The notes: generated by a model not told the origin, from the letters alone. A DNA stretch of 64,000 bases from Fusobacterium varium (GCA_002356455.1 AP017968.1:2914001-2978000); one strand, 5' to 3'. Numbered from the stretch's first letter, positions 1 to 8,515 are shown. Program-made: numbers and translations.

Positions 1-598
1 GTTTACATGTATGATATCCATCAGCTACTGCATGAGTAGCAAATACAGAAAATGGAAGTAATACTTTTTTATCTTTTTCATAATATTTACCAAATACAGT
101 TACAGGAAAAAGCATATTTGACTCACTGTAAGTATCATTGCTGTATCCTGTAAAACTTAACCATGGAATAGATGAAACTGGAGAAAAGTTATCAGGTCGT
201 TCAGGTTTGCTTTTTATTCCTTTTATATCTTTATATTTTTCCATATCATTTACTATGTTGGAATAAAAAACCGAAAAATCTTCTGAATATTCACTCCATA
301 TATCTGAAAAAGTCTTGTCATCTTCATGAAAAATGGTATAAGAGGGATTGCAATAATCCCAATAACCTAAATTTCCATCTTTGTCATAGCTCATTCTAAA
401 TTCTCTATTTCTATTTATTCCTCTCATAACTGCATAAATAATTGTAGGATAGAATTTTAATTTCCTTTCTTTCACTAATTTTAAAAGTTTTGTTATATCC
501 ATATCAACATTAAGATTATATTTGGATTTTATAAAATTTATATAATAGTAATAATATTCTTTTCTTTCCCAAGTTTCCATATCTATCTTGTGAAACAT
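1..598 (-). CDS. cat: chloramphenicol O-acetyltransferase, type A (3' end beyond window)
   Basis: The minus strand reads open from an ATG behind an AGGAGG-like site to the window edge, giving 199 residues without a stop. The N-terminus (FHKIDMETWERKEYYYYY) has the form of type-A chloramphenicol acetyltransferases, and near the edge the protein has HAVADGYH, matching the family HHAVCDGFH motif whose His is the catalytic base for moving acetyl from acetyl-CoA to chloramphenicol. The enzyme is a cytosolic trimer of about 210-220 residues, so only about 10-20 residues are missing. The Cys of the usual motif is Ala here and the preceding His is Thr. Many genomes carry CAT-like chromosomal acetyltransferases of unproven substrate, so resistance is inferred. 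It starts 17 bases after the AlkD-like gene and is probably cotranscribed with it. Confidence 0.85.
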   Translation of the reverse strand, partial: MFHKIDMETWERKEYYYYYINFIKSKYNLNVDMDITKLLKLVKERKLKFYPTIIYAVMRGINRNREFRMSYDKDGNLGYWDYCNPSYTIFHEDDKTFSDIWSEYSEDFSVFYSNIVNDMEKYKDIKGIKSKPERPDNFSPVSSIPWLSFTGYSNDTYSESNMLFPVTVFGKYYEKDKKVLLPFSVFATHAVADGYHTCK

Positions 599-615
599 AC
601 TGCTGCCTCCTAAAT

Positions 616-1329
616 CTATTTCTTTAGACTCTTTACCAATTCTTTATCTTCTTCACTCACTCTGAATGATTCTCTTATTTTTTGGATAGCTTTATTTTGC
701 GTCCATTTATCCAAAGAGTTATCTTTTAAGTATTTTAATGTTTCATCTCTGAATTTTATAAACAATGTTGAAATAAGCCATGCCTGCCCCATTTGTACAT
801 AATATTCTTTATTTTCTACTCTTGAACATATTTCAAATATTTCATCTATATACTCTTTTTCTATATAATAAGACATAAGGGTTATAAGCCCAAATCTTAT
901 TTTCCATTGGTCTTTAGATTCTGCCATATTTTTAACCATTGGATAAAAATATTCTTTCTCTTTTTTTATTATTTTCAGATTACCAATAAAACTGTCACAC
1001 ACTCCCCAATTATCTATTTCATCAGTATATTTTTCTATATACTCTTTTATTATCTCTTTATCTGCTTTAGCAAAACCTATGACTTGTCCTCTTAAAGTAG
1101 TTTCTTCATAATATTTTCCTTTCTTTTGAGCAAGAAAACCTTCCCAATCTCCTTTGGCTATTTTCTTAGCTATATCTTTCACCACTGGACTTCTTAAACC
1201 AATAACTTCAACCTCTGCTCCAATTATTTTATTATGAAATTCTCTGTATTGTTTGTCCTGCATTTCTTTTAATTCGCCAATAAACTCTTTATAATTTTCT
1301 TTATTCCATTTCATTGATGTATAATCCAT
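616..1329 (-). CDS. DNA alkylation repair protein, AlkD-like DNA glycosylase
   Basis: This 237-residue protein is an all-helical HEAT-repeat DNA glycosylase of the AlkD (DNA_alkylation) family, which removes alkylated purines such as 3-methyl- and 7-methyl-purines without flipping the base. The family opening GLRSPVVKDIAKK is present. The residues that line the DNA-binding cleft in AlkD can be matched: Trp and Asp in DNWGVCD, Arg in WKIRFG and Trp in QAWLIS. Length fits the family (about 230). The ATG follows GGGAGGATAAAA, a good ribosome site. The cat-like gene follows directly on the same strand. The family assignment is strong; the exact lesion range is not visible from sequence. Confidence 0.88.
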   Translation of the reverse strand: MDYTSMKWNKENYKEFIGELKEMQDKQYREFHNKIIGAEVEVIGLRSPVVKDIAKKIAKGDWEGFLAQKKGKYYEETTLRGQVIGFAKADKEIIKEYIEKYTDEIDNWGVCDSFIGNLKIIKKEKEYFYPMVKNMAESKDQWKIRFGLITLMSYYIEKEYIDEIFEICSRVENKEYYVQMGQAWLISTLFIKFRDETLKYLKDNSLDKWTQNKAIQKIRESFRVSEEDKELVKSLKK

Positions 1330-1469
1330 TTTTATCCTCCCTGCTCATATTTTATGTTCTCACTTATATATATACCTTAATATTTAAAAAAAATCAAAAT
1401 ATCTCTTGCTAAAAATGATATTTTGGGGTAATAATTACATAAGACTTTGAAAGTACAGGAGGAGTAAAA

Positions 1470-2903
1470 ATGAATTATGTTTTAAATGAATATCTGTCAC
1501 ACCAAAAATATTTTGAGGATATTTCCAGAATTCCTCATGGTTCACACAATGAAAAAGAATTAAGTGACTATCTTGTAAAATTTGCTGAGAACTTAGGATT
1601 AAAAGTAAAACAAGACAAATTGTATAATGTCATAATCTATAAACCTGCAAGTGAAGGCTATGAGAATCATCCTGCAATTATCCTTCAATCTCACATAGAC
1701 ATGGTTTGTGAAAAAAATGGAGACTGTGATTTTGATTTTGAAAAAGATTCTTTAAAATTATACATAGAAGATGGCTTTGTAAGAGCAAAGGGAACTACTC
1801 TAGGAGCTGATGACGGAGTTGGGGCTGCTTTGACAATGGCTGTTCTTGCTGATAAAACTTTAAAACATCCTGCTCTTGAATGTGTTTTTACAGTATGTGA
1901 AGAAGTTGGTCTTATAGGTGCTCAGGCTCTTGATAAAAATGATTTTACTTCAAAAAGACTCATTAACTTAGATAACAGCAGTTCATTAAGTACTTATGTT
2001 TCTTGCTCTGGAGGTCTGAGATTTAGACTAAAAAAGAAACTAGAAATGGTTAAATGCAGTTCTTCCGCTTATAGATTGGAAGTAAGAGGACTCTATGGAG
2101 GACATTCAGGAGGAAACATTCATCTTGAAAGAGGAAACTCAAATAAAATATGCAGCAGAGTTCTTTATCATTTAAACAAAGAAGCTGGAATCAATCTTGT
2201 AAATATAGATGGAGGTTCTAAGGAAAATGCTATTCCTAGAGAAGCTACTGCTATTTTTGCCAGTGCAGCTGATTTTGAAAAAATCAAAAATATCGTTACT
2301 GAACAAAGAGAAAAAATTAAAAAAGAACTTATGTACAGTGATGCTGGACTTACTATAGAAGTTTATGAAGATAAAGCAGAAAAAATGTGTTCAAAGGATA
2401 TAAGTGATTCTATAATTACTATGTTCTACATGCTTCCTAATGGATTTAAACATAGAAGCATGGTAATTGATGGACTTACAGTTGCTTCTCAAAATATGGG
2501 TGTAATTAAAACTATAGATAATGAAGTTATTTGTACATACTCTCTTCGTGGAGCAATAGAATCATATAATGATGAAGGTATGGAAATATTAGTTAACTTC
2601 TGCAATATATTTGGTTTTGAATGGGAAAGCGGTTCACGTTATCCAGCATGGGAATATAGTGAAAATTCTGTTATGAGAGAAATCTTAAAAACTGTATATA
2701 AAGATTTTTATGATAAAGATATTCAGATAAAAGCTACTCATGGTGGTCTTGAATGTGGAGTATTCAAAAAAATTATTCCTGATATTGATATAGTTACATT
2801 GGGAGCTGAATCTTATGATGTTCACACTCCTAACGAGCGTTTAAACTTGGAATCATTTGACAATACATATAAGCTTCTCGTACAATATTTAGAAAATCTT
2901 TAG
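1470..2903 (+). CDS. pepD: cytosol non-specific dipeptidase / aminoacyl-histidine dipeptidase (M20)
   Basis: A 477-residue M20 metallopeptidase that hydrolyses dipeptides, including Xaa-His, in the cytosol. The zinc-site signatures are in the expected places: HIDMV (His75, Asp77), LGADDGVG (Asp115), the general-base pair CEEVG (Glu144/Glu145) and the C-terminal THGGLECG. The length and the insertion between the catalytic and lid domains are those of PepD. The ATG is preceded by an AGGAGG site. Dipeptidases suit an amino-acid-fermenting anaerobe. A GNAT gene follows after only nine bases, so the two are probably one transcript. Confidence 0.95.
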   Translation: MNYVLNEYLSHQKYFEDISRIPHGSHNEKELSDYLVKFAENLGLKVKQDKLYNVIIYKPASEGYENHPAIILQSHIDMVCEKNGDCDFDFEKDSLKLYIEDGFVRAKGTTLGADDGVGAALTMAVLADKTLKHPALECVFTVCEEVGLIGAQALDKNDFTSKRLINLDNSSSLSTYVSCSGGLRFRLKKKLEMVKCSSSAYRLEVRGLYGGHSGGNIHLERGNSNKICSRVLYHLNKEAGINLVNIDGGSKENAIPREATAIFASAADFEKIKNIVTEQREKIKKELMYSDAGLTIEVYEDKAEKMCSKDISDSIITMFYMLPNGFKHRSMVIDGLTVASQNMGVIKTIDNEVICTYSLRGAIESYNDEGMEILVNFCNIFGFEWESGSRYPAWEYSENSVMREILKTVYKDFYDKDIQIKATHGGLECGVFKKIIPDIDIVTLGAESYDVHTPNERLNLESFDNTYKLLVQYLENL

Positions 2904-2912
2904 GAGGTTGTT

Positions 2913-3452
2913 ATGATAGAAGGAAAGAAAATAATTCTGCGTGCTTATAAAGAAAGTGATATTGAAATTTCTTTTAAGCTTATAAATACTCTAAATATAA
3001 GAATGATGCTTGGAAGAGTTGATGTCTTTCCTTTCTCTATGGCTGCTCAAAGAGAATTTATAGAAAAAGCTATGAGTAACAGTGGTCCTGCTTTTAATTT
3101 TGCTATTGAAGAAAAAGAAAGCGGCAAATATATTGGTGGATGCGGAATAAATTCCTATGATTCTAAAAATAGGAAAGTGGTTATTGGACTATGGCTTGGA
3201 GAAGAATATCAAGGAAAAGGTTATGGAAGTGACACTCTTAGAACTCTTTGCAGCTTTATTTTTGATGAAATGAATATTCATAAAATTGACCTTGATTATT
3301 TCAGTTTTAATGAAAAAGGAAAAAAATGTTATGAGAAAGTTGGTTTTAAACAAGAAGGAGTAAGAAGAAAAGAACTTTTTAGATTTGGAAAATACCATGA
3401 TATAATTGAAATGGGTCTTTTTAAGGAAGAACTTATTTTCAAAGAAGATTAA
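2913..3452 (+). CDS. GNAT family N-acetyltransferase (RimJ/RimL-like)
   Basis: A 179-residue single GNAT domain that uses acetyl-CoA to acetylate an amine. The acetyl-CoA loop is visible as YQGKGYGSDTLR (Q/R-x-x-G-x-G/A type) and is followed by the C-terminal YEKVGFKQEGVRRKE that is typical of the RimJ/RimL-like Acetyltransf_3 group. This group includes ribosomal-protein and spermidine acetyltransferases, and the substrate cannot be told here. It has its own AGGAGG site and lies nine bases after pepD. A strong terminator follows the stop codon. Confidence 0.85.
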   Translation: MIEGKKIILRAYKESDIEISFKLINTLNIRMMLGRVDVFPFSMAAQREFIEKAMSNSGPAFNFAIEEKESGKYIGGCGINSYDSKNRKVVIGLWLGEEYQGKGYGSDTLRTLCSFIFDEMNIHKIDLDYFSFNEKGKKCYEKVGFKQEGVRRKELFRFGKYHDIIEMGLFKEELIFKED

Positions 3453-3490
3453 AAAAGCAGGAAGCTCTGATTTGAGCTTCCTGCTTTTTA
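3451..3490. terminator. bidirectional rho-independent terminator
   Basis: A near-perfect stem (AAAAGCAGGAAGCTC pairing with GAGCTTCCTGCTTTT, six-base loop) lies between two converging genes. A-tract on one side and T-tract on the other let it end the GNAT transcript and the SpoIID-like transcript. Confidence 0.9.
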
Positions 3491-3492
3491 TA

Positions 3493-5100
3493 TTACCATA
3501 CATAATTTGCTGCTTCAGTAAATCCTCCTGATGTAGAAAAATATTTTGCATCTACTGGATCTTCTCCATGCATTAAAACTTTTCCTTTTGTACTCTCAAT
3601 AGCTTCTTTAGCATCATCATTCTCAATCTGATTATTATATACCTGGCTTTCAGTAGTATCTTTTACATGAAATCCTTCATTCTTATATCTGAATTTCAAA
3701 TAATCACTTAATGCATAAGTTCTTGCTGCAACTGCTTGAGCTTTAAGAGCTTCTACTCCAAAACTTTGCGGCATTTCACTAGGAACTACCTGTTTTAGAT
3801 AATCCTCCATATAAATCTCATTTATTATTCTAATACCCTTGCTGGCAGTTCTTGAAGGTTTCAACTCTATTATCCCACGATAATTAGGACTTGTAGTATG
3901 CATCTTTTTTATACCTGCTAAAGTGATATAATATCCAGTCCCTTCAACTACTACTGGATTAACAGTTTTTACTCTTTGTTTTCCATTAACTTTTATAGAA
4001 AGTTTTTTTCCTTCATTTATAACCTCTATTTTATGTTTTACTGGTACATCTATTTTAAATCCTGAACCTATTATTTTTAATTTTCCACCGCTATAAAGTG
4101 TTACTTTTGTATGATCCAATCCACCATTACTGTTACTTATTCCAACTCTGATATTTTTATCTACTCCCTTCATACTGTACATATTTTTTATATCAGTATT
4201 AGGATAATATCTTTTTAATACATCTTTATATGAATAATTATAATTTTTAGTTAAATCATAAGCTGTCCATTGAGGCATTCCCACTCCATGACCATTTCCT
4301 CCACCATATAAAGTTATATTTCCAGAACTTTTTTCTATAGCAAAATAAGCTGATGGTAAAAGAGTTATATTATTTCTTAAAGCTTTTAAATTATAACTTT
4401 CAGTTCCACCTTTTGTTCCATATAAAGGAACCGTTCTGTTAGTTTTTATACTATTTTTATCTGCAGTAAGAAGTTTTCTTATATTCAATTCCTTAGATAC
4501 TAAAAATTTGTTTTTATTTGTAGTTACCAAAAGATAAGTTATTACTCCAGATCTTCCTCTTGCAGCTACTTCTACATTTTTTACATCTCCAACTGTTGCT
4601 GCAGTTATAGGGAGAGATTTCCATTCTCCATTGCTTAATGTCATCACATCCCTTGGTCTTACTTTATATACCATAGGCAGATTACGAGCTGCTGAATTCA
4701 TTAACTCCTTTTCAGTAAATGTTATCTTCCATCTCCAATAATTAGAATTTGAACCATATCCTGTTATTGAAGTATCTTTAAAAAATTTAAGCATCTCTTT
4801 CTCATTATATTTTTTAAAGAAACTATATCCATGTTCTTTTAATACATCATTTCCTGGTACAAGATATTCTACAGATTTTCCTTTAAAATTATCTGGAATT
4901 GGAAGTCCATTCTGTTTAAAAAAACTATAATCTAATTCATAATCAGCATCTGTATGCTGGGCTTTTTGTGGTTTAGAACTTGTAAATATTCCTCCAAATC
5001 CACCTCCAGAAGAAGGCTTTTTAGAAGGTGTAGAGCTACATCCAGCTATGTAAGCAGCCATTAATACAACTAGAAATATTTTACTTAAAATTTTTTTCAT
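3493..5100 (-). CDS. SpoIID/LytB-domain lipoprotein with circularly permuted domain order
   Basis: A 535-residue predicted lipoprotein (lipobox AYIAGC, Cys21, then a Ser/Gly-rich linker). It carries all the SpoIID signatures but in swapped order. Residues about 120-305 look like the usual C-terminal half: YWRWKITFTEKEL, then LPSAYFAIE, GHGVGMPQWTAYDLT and LKRYYPNTDI. Residues about 315-535 look like the usual N-terminal half: KNIRVGI, then VVPSEMPQSFGVEALKAQAV with the presumed catalytic Glu, then KYFSTSGGFTEAANYVW at the very C-terminus. SpoIID is a peptidoglycan lytic transglycosylase that trims denuded glycan strands; the organism shows no sporulation genes here, so a cell-wall role at the outer or inner membrane is inferred. 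The gene stands alone, next to kdsB. Confidence 0.85.
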   Translation of the reverse strand: MKKILSKIFLVVLMAAYIAGCSSTPSKKPSSGGGFGGIFTSSKPQKAQHTDADYELDYSFFKQNGLPIPDNFKGKSVEYLVPGNDVLKEHGYSFFKKYNEKEMLKFFKDTSITGYGSNSNYWRWKITFTEKELMNSAARNLPMVYKVRPRDVMTLSNGEWKSLPITAATVGDVKNVEVAARGRSGVITYLLVTTNKNKFLVSKELNIRKLLTADKNSIKTNRTVPLYGTKGGTESYNLKALRNNITLLPSAYFAIEKSSGNITLYGGGNGHGVGMPQWTAYDLTKNYNYSYKDVLKRYYPNTDIKNMYSMKGVDKNIRVGISNSNGGLDHTKVTLYSGGKLKIIGSGFKIDVPVKHKIEVINEGKKLSIKVNGKQRVKTVNPVVVEGTGYYITLAGIKKMHTTSPNYRGIIELKPSRTASKGIRIINEIYMEDYLKQVVPSEMPQSFGVEALKAQAVAARTYALSDYLKFRYKNEGFHVKDTTESQVYNNQIENDDAKEAIESTKGKVLMHGEDPVDAKYFSTSGGFTEAANYVW

Positions 5101-5129
5101 AAGTTTTGTTCCCCCTGAATGATGTTATA

Positions 5130-5870
5130 TTATTTTATTTTTATATTATGTTTTGTGATGTACTCTCTAACTTTATCCAGTTCTTCCTGAGTATCTACCC
5201 CTATTATTTTATAAGGAGTTTCTATAACCTTAATTTTATACCCATTTTCTAACACTCTAAGCTGCTCTAAAGATTCTGAAATCTCTAAAGGAGTAGATTC
5301 CAGTTTTGAATATTCCATTACAAAATCTCTTTTATATCCATATATTCCTATATGTTTATAATAATTTTTTAAGTCTAGATTTCTTGGATAAGGAATTACA
5401 CTTCTTGAAAAATATATTGCAAAATCATTTTTATCAGTTACTACTTTTACAGAATTTGGATTTTCTATTTCTTCCATAGTATTTAATTTATGTTTTAGTG
5501 TACTCATAACAATAGATTTATCTTTTAAAAATGAATCAATTATGGAATTTATCATCTCAGGTTCTATTAAAGGCTCATCACCTTGAATATTTACAATAAC
5601 ATCATATTCAGAATATGTTTCACAAACTTCTGCTATTCTGCTTGTTCCATTACTGTGATCTTTTCTTGTCATAATAACATTTCCATTAAAAGATTTTATT
5701 TCTTTTACTATTCTCTCATCATCTGTTGCAATTACTACATTATCTAATTTTGACAAAAGAGCTCTTCTATATACCCATTCTACCATTGTAAATCCACATA
5801 TATTTTTCAATGGCTTTCCCTCTAATCTTGTTGAGGCATATCTCGATGGTATAACTCCTAAAAATTTCAA
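5130..5870 (-). CDS. kdsB: 3-deoxy-manno-octulosonate cytidylyltransferase (CMP-Kdo synthetase)
   Basis: A 246-residue cytosolic enzyme that joins CTP and Kdo to give CMP-Kdo for lipopolysaccharide inner core. The nucleotide-binding opening IPSRYASTRLEGKPL, the NIQGDEPLI motif and the KHIGIYGY segment are diagnostic of KdsB. The reading frame begins with TTG, not ATG: TTG lies seven bases after GGAGG and no ATG in frame is better placed. It is about 30 bases upstream of the SpoIID-like gene on the same strand. The presence of kdsB shows the organism makes Kdo-containing LPS. Confidence 0.95.
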   Translation of the reverse strand: MKFLGVIPSRYASTRLEGKPLKNICGFTMVEWVYRRALLSKLDNVVIATDDERIVKEIKSFNGNVIMTRKDHSNGTSRIAEVCETYSEYDVIVNIQGDEPLIEPEMINSIIDSFLKDKSIVMSTLKHKLNTMEEIENPNSVKVVTDKNDFAIYFSRSVIPYPRNLDLKNYYKHIGIYGYKRDFVMEYSKLESTPLEISESLEQLRVLENGYKIKVIETPYKIIGVDTQEELDKVREYITKHNIKIK

Positions 5871-5980
5871 TTTACATCCTCCTTCAAATTGTGTAAAATA
5901 AATGTATTGATATTCTTATTATACCTAAAAATAAAAGAATATTCAAAGAAAAAATATCATATTTACATCGGAGGGATTTT

Positions 5981-6757
5981 ATGAAAATGAAAAAAGTTTT
6001 ATCGTTAGTATTTTTGGCCCTTTTTCTTATCTCTTGTTCCAGCACTCCTATTACTGGAAGAAAACAGCTTCTTTTAGTAAATGAAGAAGAAACTATTCAA
6101 AGCAGTTATGCTCAATATGCTCAAGTTATGAAACAAAGCACTGTACTGAATAATAATGATGCAAAACTTGTAAAAAAAGTTGGAAACAATATTGCCAAAG
6201 CTGTAGAGAAATATTTTGAACTACATCCTGAACAAAGAACATCTAAAGTTAAATACCAATGGGAATTTAATCTTATAAAAGATGATACTCCTAATGCTTG
6301 GTGTATGCCTGGTGGTAAAGTTGCTTTCTATACTGGTATTCTGCCTTATACAAAAGGAGAACAAGGAATTGCAGTAGTAATGTCTCATGAAATTGCTCAT
6401 GCAATAGCAGAACACAGCAGAGAACAACAAAGTCAAAGCTTGATACAAGGTGGAGTAGGGGCAGTTCTTCAAACTGCATTTGGTGTTCCACAGGAACTTT
6501 ATGGAAGTGCTTCTAATTTAGTTATGCTTGGATACAGTAGAAAACAGGAAACTGAAGCTGATGAACTTGGACTTATTTTTATGAAACTTGCTGGATACAA
6601 TCCTAACTATGCCCTTACTTTCTGGGAAAGAATGTCTAGTGCAAGTGGTGGAAAACAGTCTCCTGAATTTTTAAGTACTCACCCTAATGATAAAACTAGA
6701 ATAGAAAATATTAAAAAGTTTTTGAATAGTCCTACATTTTTAAACGTTAAAAAATAA
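5981..6757 (+). CDS. M48 family metalloprotease lipoprotein (LoiP/YggG-like)
   Basis: A 258-residue lipoprotein with signal LVFLALFLISC, the Cys being the lipid site. The zinc protease motif HEIAH lies at residues 136-140 and the third ligand is in QETEADELG further on. M48 lipoproteins of the YggG/LoiP group act in the periplasm at the inner face of the outer membrane and take part in envelope protein quality control. The signature CSSTPITGRKQL after the lipid Cys is typical for this group. The ATG follows GGAGGGATTTT. It is transcribed away from kdsB and heads a three-gene run with the phosphatase and the EI24 protein. Confidence 0.92.
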   Translation: MKMKKVLSLVFLALFLISCSSTPITGRKQLLLVNEEETIQSSYAQYAQVMKQSTVLNNNDAKLVKKVGNNIAKAVEKYFELHPEQRTSKVKYQWEFNLIKDDTPNAWCMPGGKVAFYTGILPYTKGEQGIAVVMSHEIAHAIAEHSREQQSQSLIQGGVGAVLQTAFGVPQELYGSASNLVMLGYSRKQETEADELGLIFMKLAGYNPNYALTFWERMSSASGGKQSPEFLSTHPNDKTRIENIKKFLNSPTFLNVKK

Positions 6758-6789
6758 AAAGAATTTATTAAGAAGGGAAATATAAGCAA

Positions 6790-7404
6790 ATGGAAATTTA
6801 TTTTATCAGACATGGAGAAACACTATGGAATACTTTAAAAATATTTCAGGGAAGTTCTGATTCTCCACTTACAGAATTAGGAATATCTCAGGCAGAAAAA
6901 CTTTCAAAAAAACTTAAAGATATCGAATTTACAGACTTTTATTCTTCTCCTATGGGAAGAACCATTCAAACAACAAAAATTATTATGGGAGACAGAAAAC
7001 AAAAAATAAAATTCATAGAAGAATTTAAAGAAATTTCTATGGGTGATATTGAAGGAGTTCCACGCTCAGAATTTGAAGAAAAATATCCAAAAGAATTTTA
7101 TGATTTTTTTAATAATCCTGTAGATTATGATCCAAAAGTTTATCATGGAGAAAATTATTATGAAGTAATAGAAAGAGTGAAAAAAGGATTAGATAAGCTT
7201 TTATCATATCTTAATGTCAATGACAAAGTTGTTGTTGTTACTCATGGAGTAACTTTAAAAGCCTTGTTTCATATTATAACAAAAGAAAAAATGGATGAAT
7301 TAGGTGCTGCTAAAGTTCCACAAAATACAAGCGTTTCAATAGTAAAGTATGAAAATGGAAAATTCAATATAGAAGTTTTTTCTGATACATCACATTTGGA
7401 CTAA
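6790..7404 (+). CDS. histidine phosphatase family protein (GpmB/CobC-like)
   Basis: A 204-residue member of the histidine phosphatase (phosphoglycerate mutase-like) superfamily. The phospho-His motif RHGE is at residues 7-10, the FQGSSDSPLTELG segment follows, and the second catalytic His is in VVVVTHGVTLKAL. The family includes alpha-ribazole phosphatase, cofactor-dependent mutases and broad small-molecule phosphatases; the substrate cannot be assigned. A GAAGGGAAA site precedes the ATG. It lies 32 bases after the M48 gene and 16 before the EI24 gene, so the three probably share a transcript. Confidence 0.88.
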   Translation: MEIYFIRHGETLWNTLKIFQGSSDSPLTELGISQAEKLSKKLKDIEFTDFYSSPMGRTIQTTKIIMGDRKQKIKFIEEFKEISMGDIEGVPRSEFEEKYPKEFYDFFNNPVDYDPKVYHGENYYEVIERVKKGLDKLLSYLNVNDKVVVVTHGVTLKALFHIITKEKMDELGAAKVPQNTSVSIVKYENGKFNIEVFSDTSHLD

Positions 7405-7420
7405 TACAGGAGATTAAACT

Positions 7421-8176
7421 ATGAAAAGTATAAAACTTGTACTGGCTTCCTTTTCTGATTCTTTTAGAATCATCAATGGGGCTAAATTAAAAAAATATTA
7501 TTTTCTGCCAGGAATCATTGGTATTTTCTTATTTATAATTTTAATATTTTTAGCAAATTTACTTTCATTTGAAGTAATGAATTCTCTAAAATCAATATTT
7601 GAACTAGAAAAATACCATACTTTAATTTCCATTTTAATCAGAATAATAATATGGATAGTAGCAGTTTTTCTCTATTATCTAGTATATAAATCACTGCTGT
7701 TACTGCTTTTATCTCCAATATTGGGATATATATCTGAAAGAGTAGACAGTTATCTTACAGGAAAAAAATATGATTTTACAGTCAAAGATAATATGAGATT
7801 CTTAATGAGAGGAGCTGAAGTAGGATTTAGAAGTTTTATTAAACAGCTCATTGGAACATGTGTTATTATGCTGTTAAGTTTTGTTTTTCCTATAAATTTA
7901 TCTATTCCTTTGCTCATATTTTTACTTCAAGGATATTTTACAGGTTTTTCATTTATGGATTATACTTTGGAAAGACATAAATTTTCCCCTAAAGAAAGCC
8001 TTGAATTTTTGAAAAAAAAGAGATTTTATTCTCTGCTATGTGGCAGTATATTTACTCTTCTATTTTTTATACCATTTATTGGTATATTCTTAGCTCCTCT
8101 TGTTACATGTGTAGCAACTACCAAAGTAACTTTGGAACTGATAGAAAGAGATAAAGCTCCAGAAATAATAGATTAA
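7421..8176 (+). CDS. EI24 domain membrane protein (CysZ-like)
   Basis: A 251-residue integral membrane protein with about four to five hydrophobic segments. The segment LLLLSPILGYISERVDSYLTGK and the later QGYFTGFSFMDYTLERHKFSPKES match the EI24/CysZ family, where the tyrosine-rich FMDYTLERH region is a hallmark. CysZ of proteobacteria is a sulfate channel; many EI24 proteins outside sulfate-assimilation operons have no known substrate. No cys genes are nearby, so sulfate transport is not claimed. It ends just before the palindromic element. Confidence 0.8.
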   Translation: MKSIKLVLASFSDSFRIINGAKLKKYYFLPGIIGIFLFIILIFLANLLSFEVMNSLKSIFELEKYHTLISILIRIIIWIVAVFLYYLVYKSLLLLLLSPILGYISERVDSYLTGKKYDFTVKDNMRFLMRGAEVGFRSFIKQLIGTCVIMLLSFVFPINLSIPLLIFLLQGYFTGFSFMDYTLERHKFSPKESLEFLKKKRFYSLLCGSIFTLLFFIPFIGIFLAPLVTCVATTKVTLELIERDKAPEIID

Positions 8177-8177
8177 T

Positions 8178-8397
8178 AAAAATAGAGAGAGATTATCCTA
8201 TAAAAGCTAGATTAAATTTTAGAAATTTGAAAATTAGAAAGGTTATGCAATTAATGAAGTAACTAAAACGTAAAAAACAGTATGTTTGAACAAAGTGAGT
8301 TTACTGTTTTTAGTTTTAAGAACAAAATTAATAATAAACCTTTCTACTGGAAAAGTTCTAAAATTATATTTCTATTAATAAGGTAATCTCTCTTTTT
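8178..8397. repeat. 220-bp imperfect palindromic element
   Basis: The outer arms AGAGAGATTATCCT and AGGTAATCTCTCT mirror each other. Reading inward, ATTTTAGAA, TAGAAAGGTT, ATTAAT and AAAACAGTA on the left each have a mirrored partner on the right, so nearly the whole stretch folds as one long bulged hairpin. The tip is AAAAACAGTA..TACTGTTTTT around a GTTTGAACAAAGTGAGTTT loop. It has no coding potential. It could be a MITE-like element, a structured RNA or an elaborate bidirectional terminator between converging genes. Confidence 0.6.
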
Positions 8398-8400
8398 ATT

Positions 8401-8502
8401 TTATCTAAAATATTTCATTCCAAAAGCTATTATTACTAAAATAAATAATATTACTAATTTTATTTTTATCCTTTTTACATTTCCATCTTTTCTATTAAAC
8501 AT
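8401..8502 (-). CDS. 33-residue single-pass membrane microprotein
   Basis: A very short frame (starts MFNRKDGNVKRIKIK, then about 15 hydrophobic residues, ends FGMKYFR). The start ATG is eight bases after GAGGAG, and that ribosome site overlaps the stop codon of the MocR regulator upstream (AGATGAGGAG), suggesting translational coupling. It has a positively charged N-terminus followed by one membrane span. I know no family for it. It would be made together with the B6 regulator. Support is the ribosome site, the charge pattern and the tight spacing only. Confidence 0.5.
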   Translation of the reverse strand: MFNRKDGNVKRIKIKLVILFILVIIAFGMKYFR

Positions 8503-8515
8503 AATCCACTTCTCC

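Noticed and set aside
1398-1427. AAAATATC..GATATTTT inverted pair between the AlkD-like gene and pepD
   Set aside because: Short and AT-only, likely to occur by chance in this composition; a similar GATATTTTGGG string at 38930 is not in a comparable position.
3493-3510. Truncation of the SpoIID-like protein at VW
   Set aside because: The missing segment is present at the N-terminus and the terminator follows directly, so the end is natural in a permuted protein.
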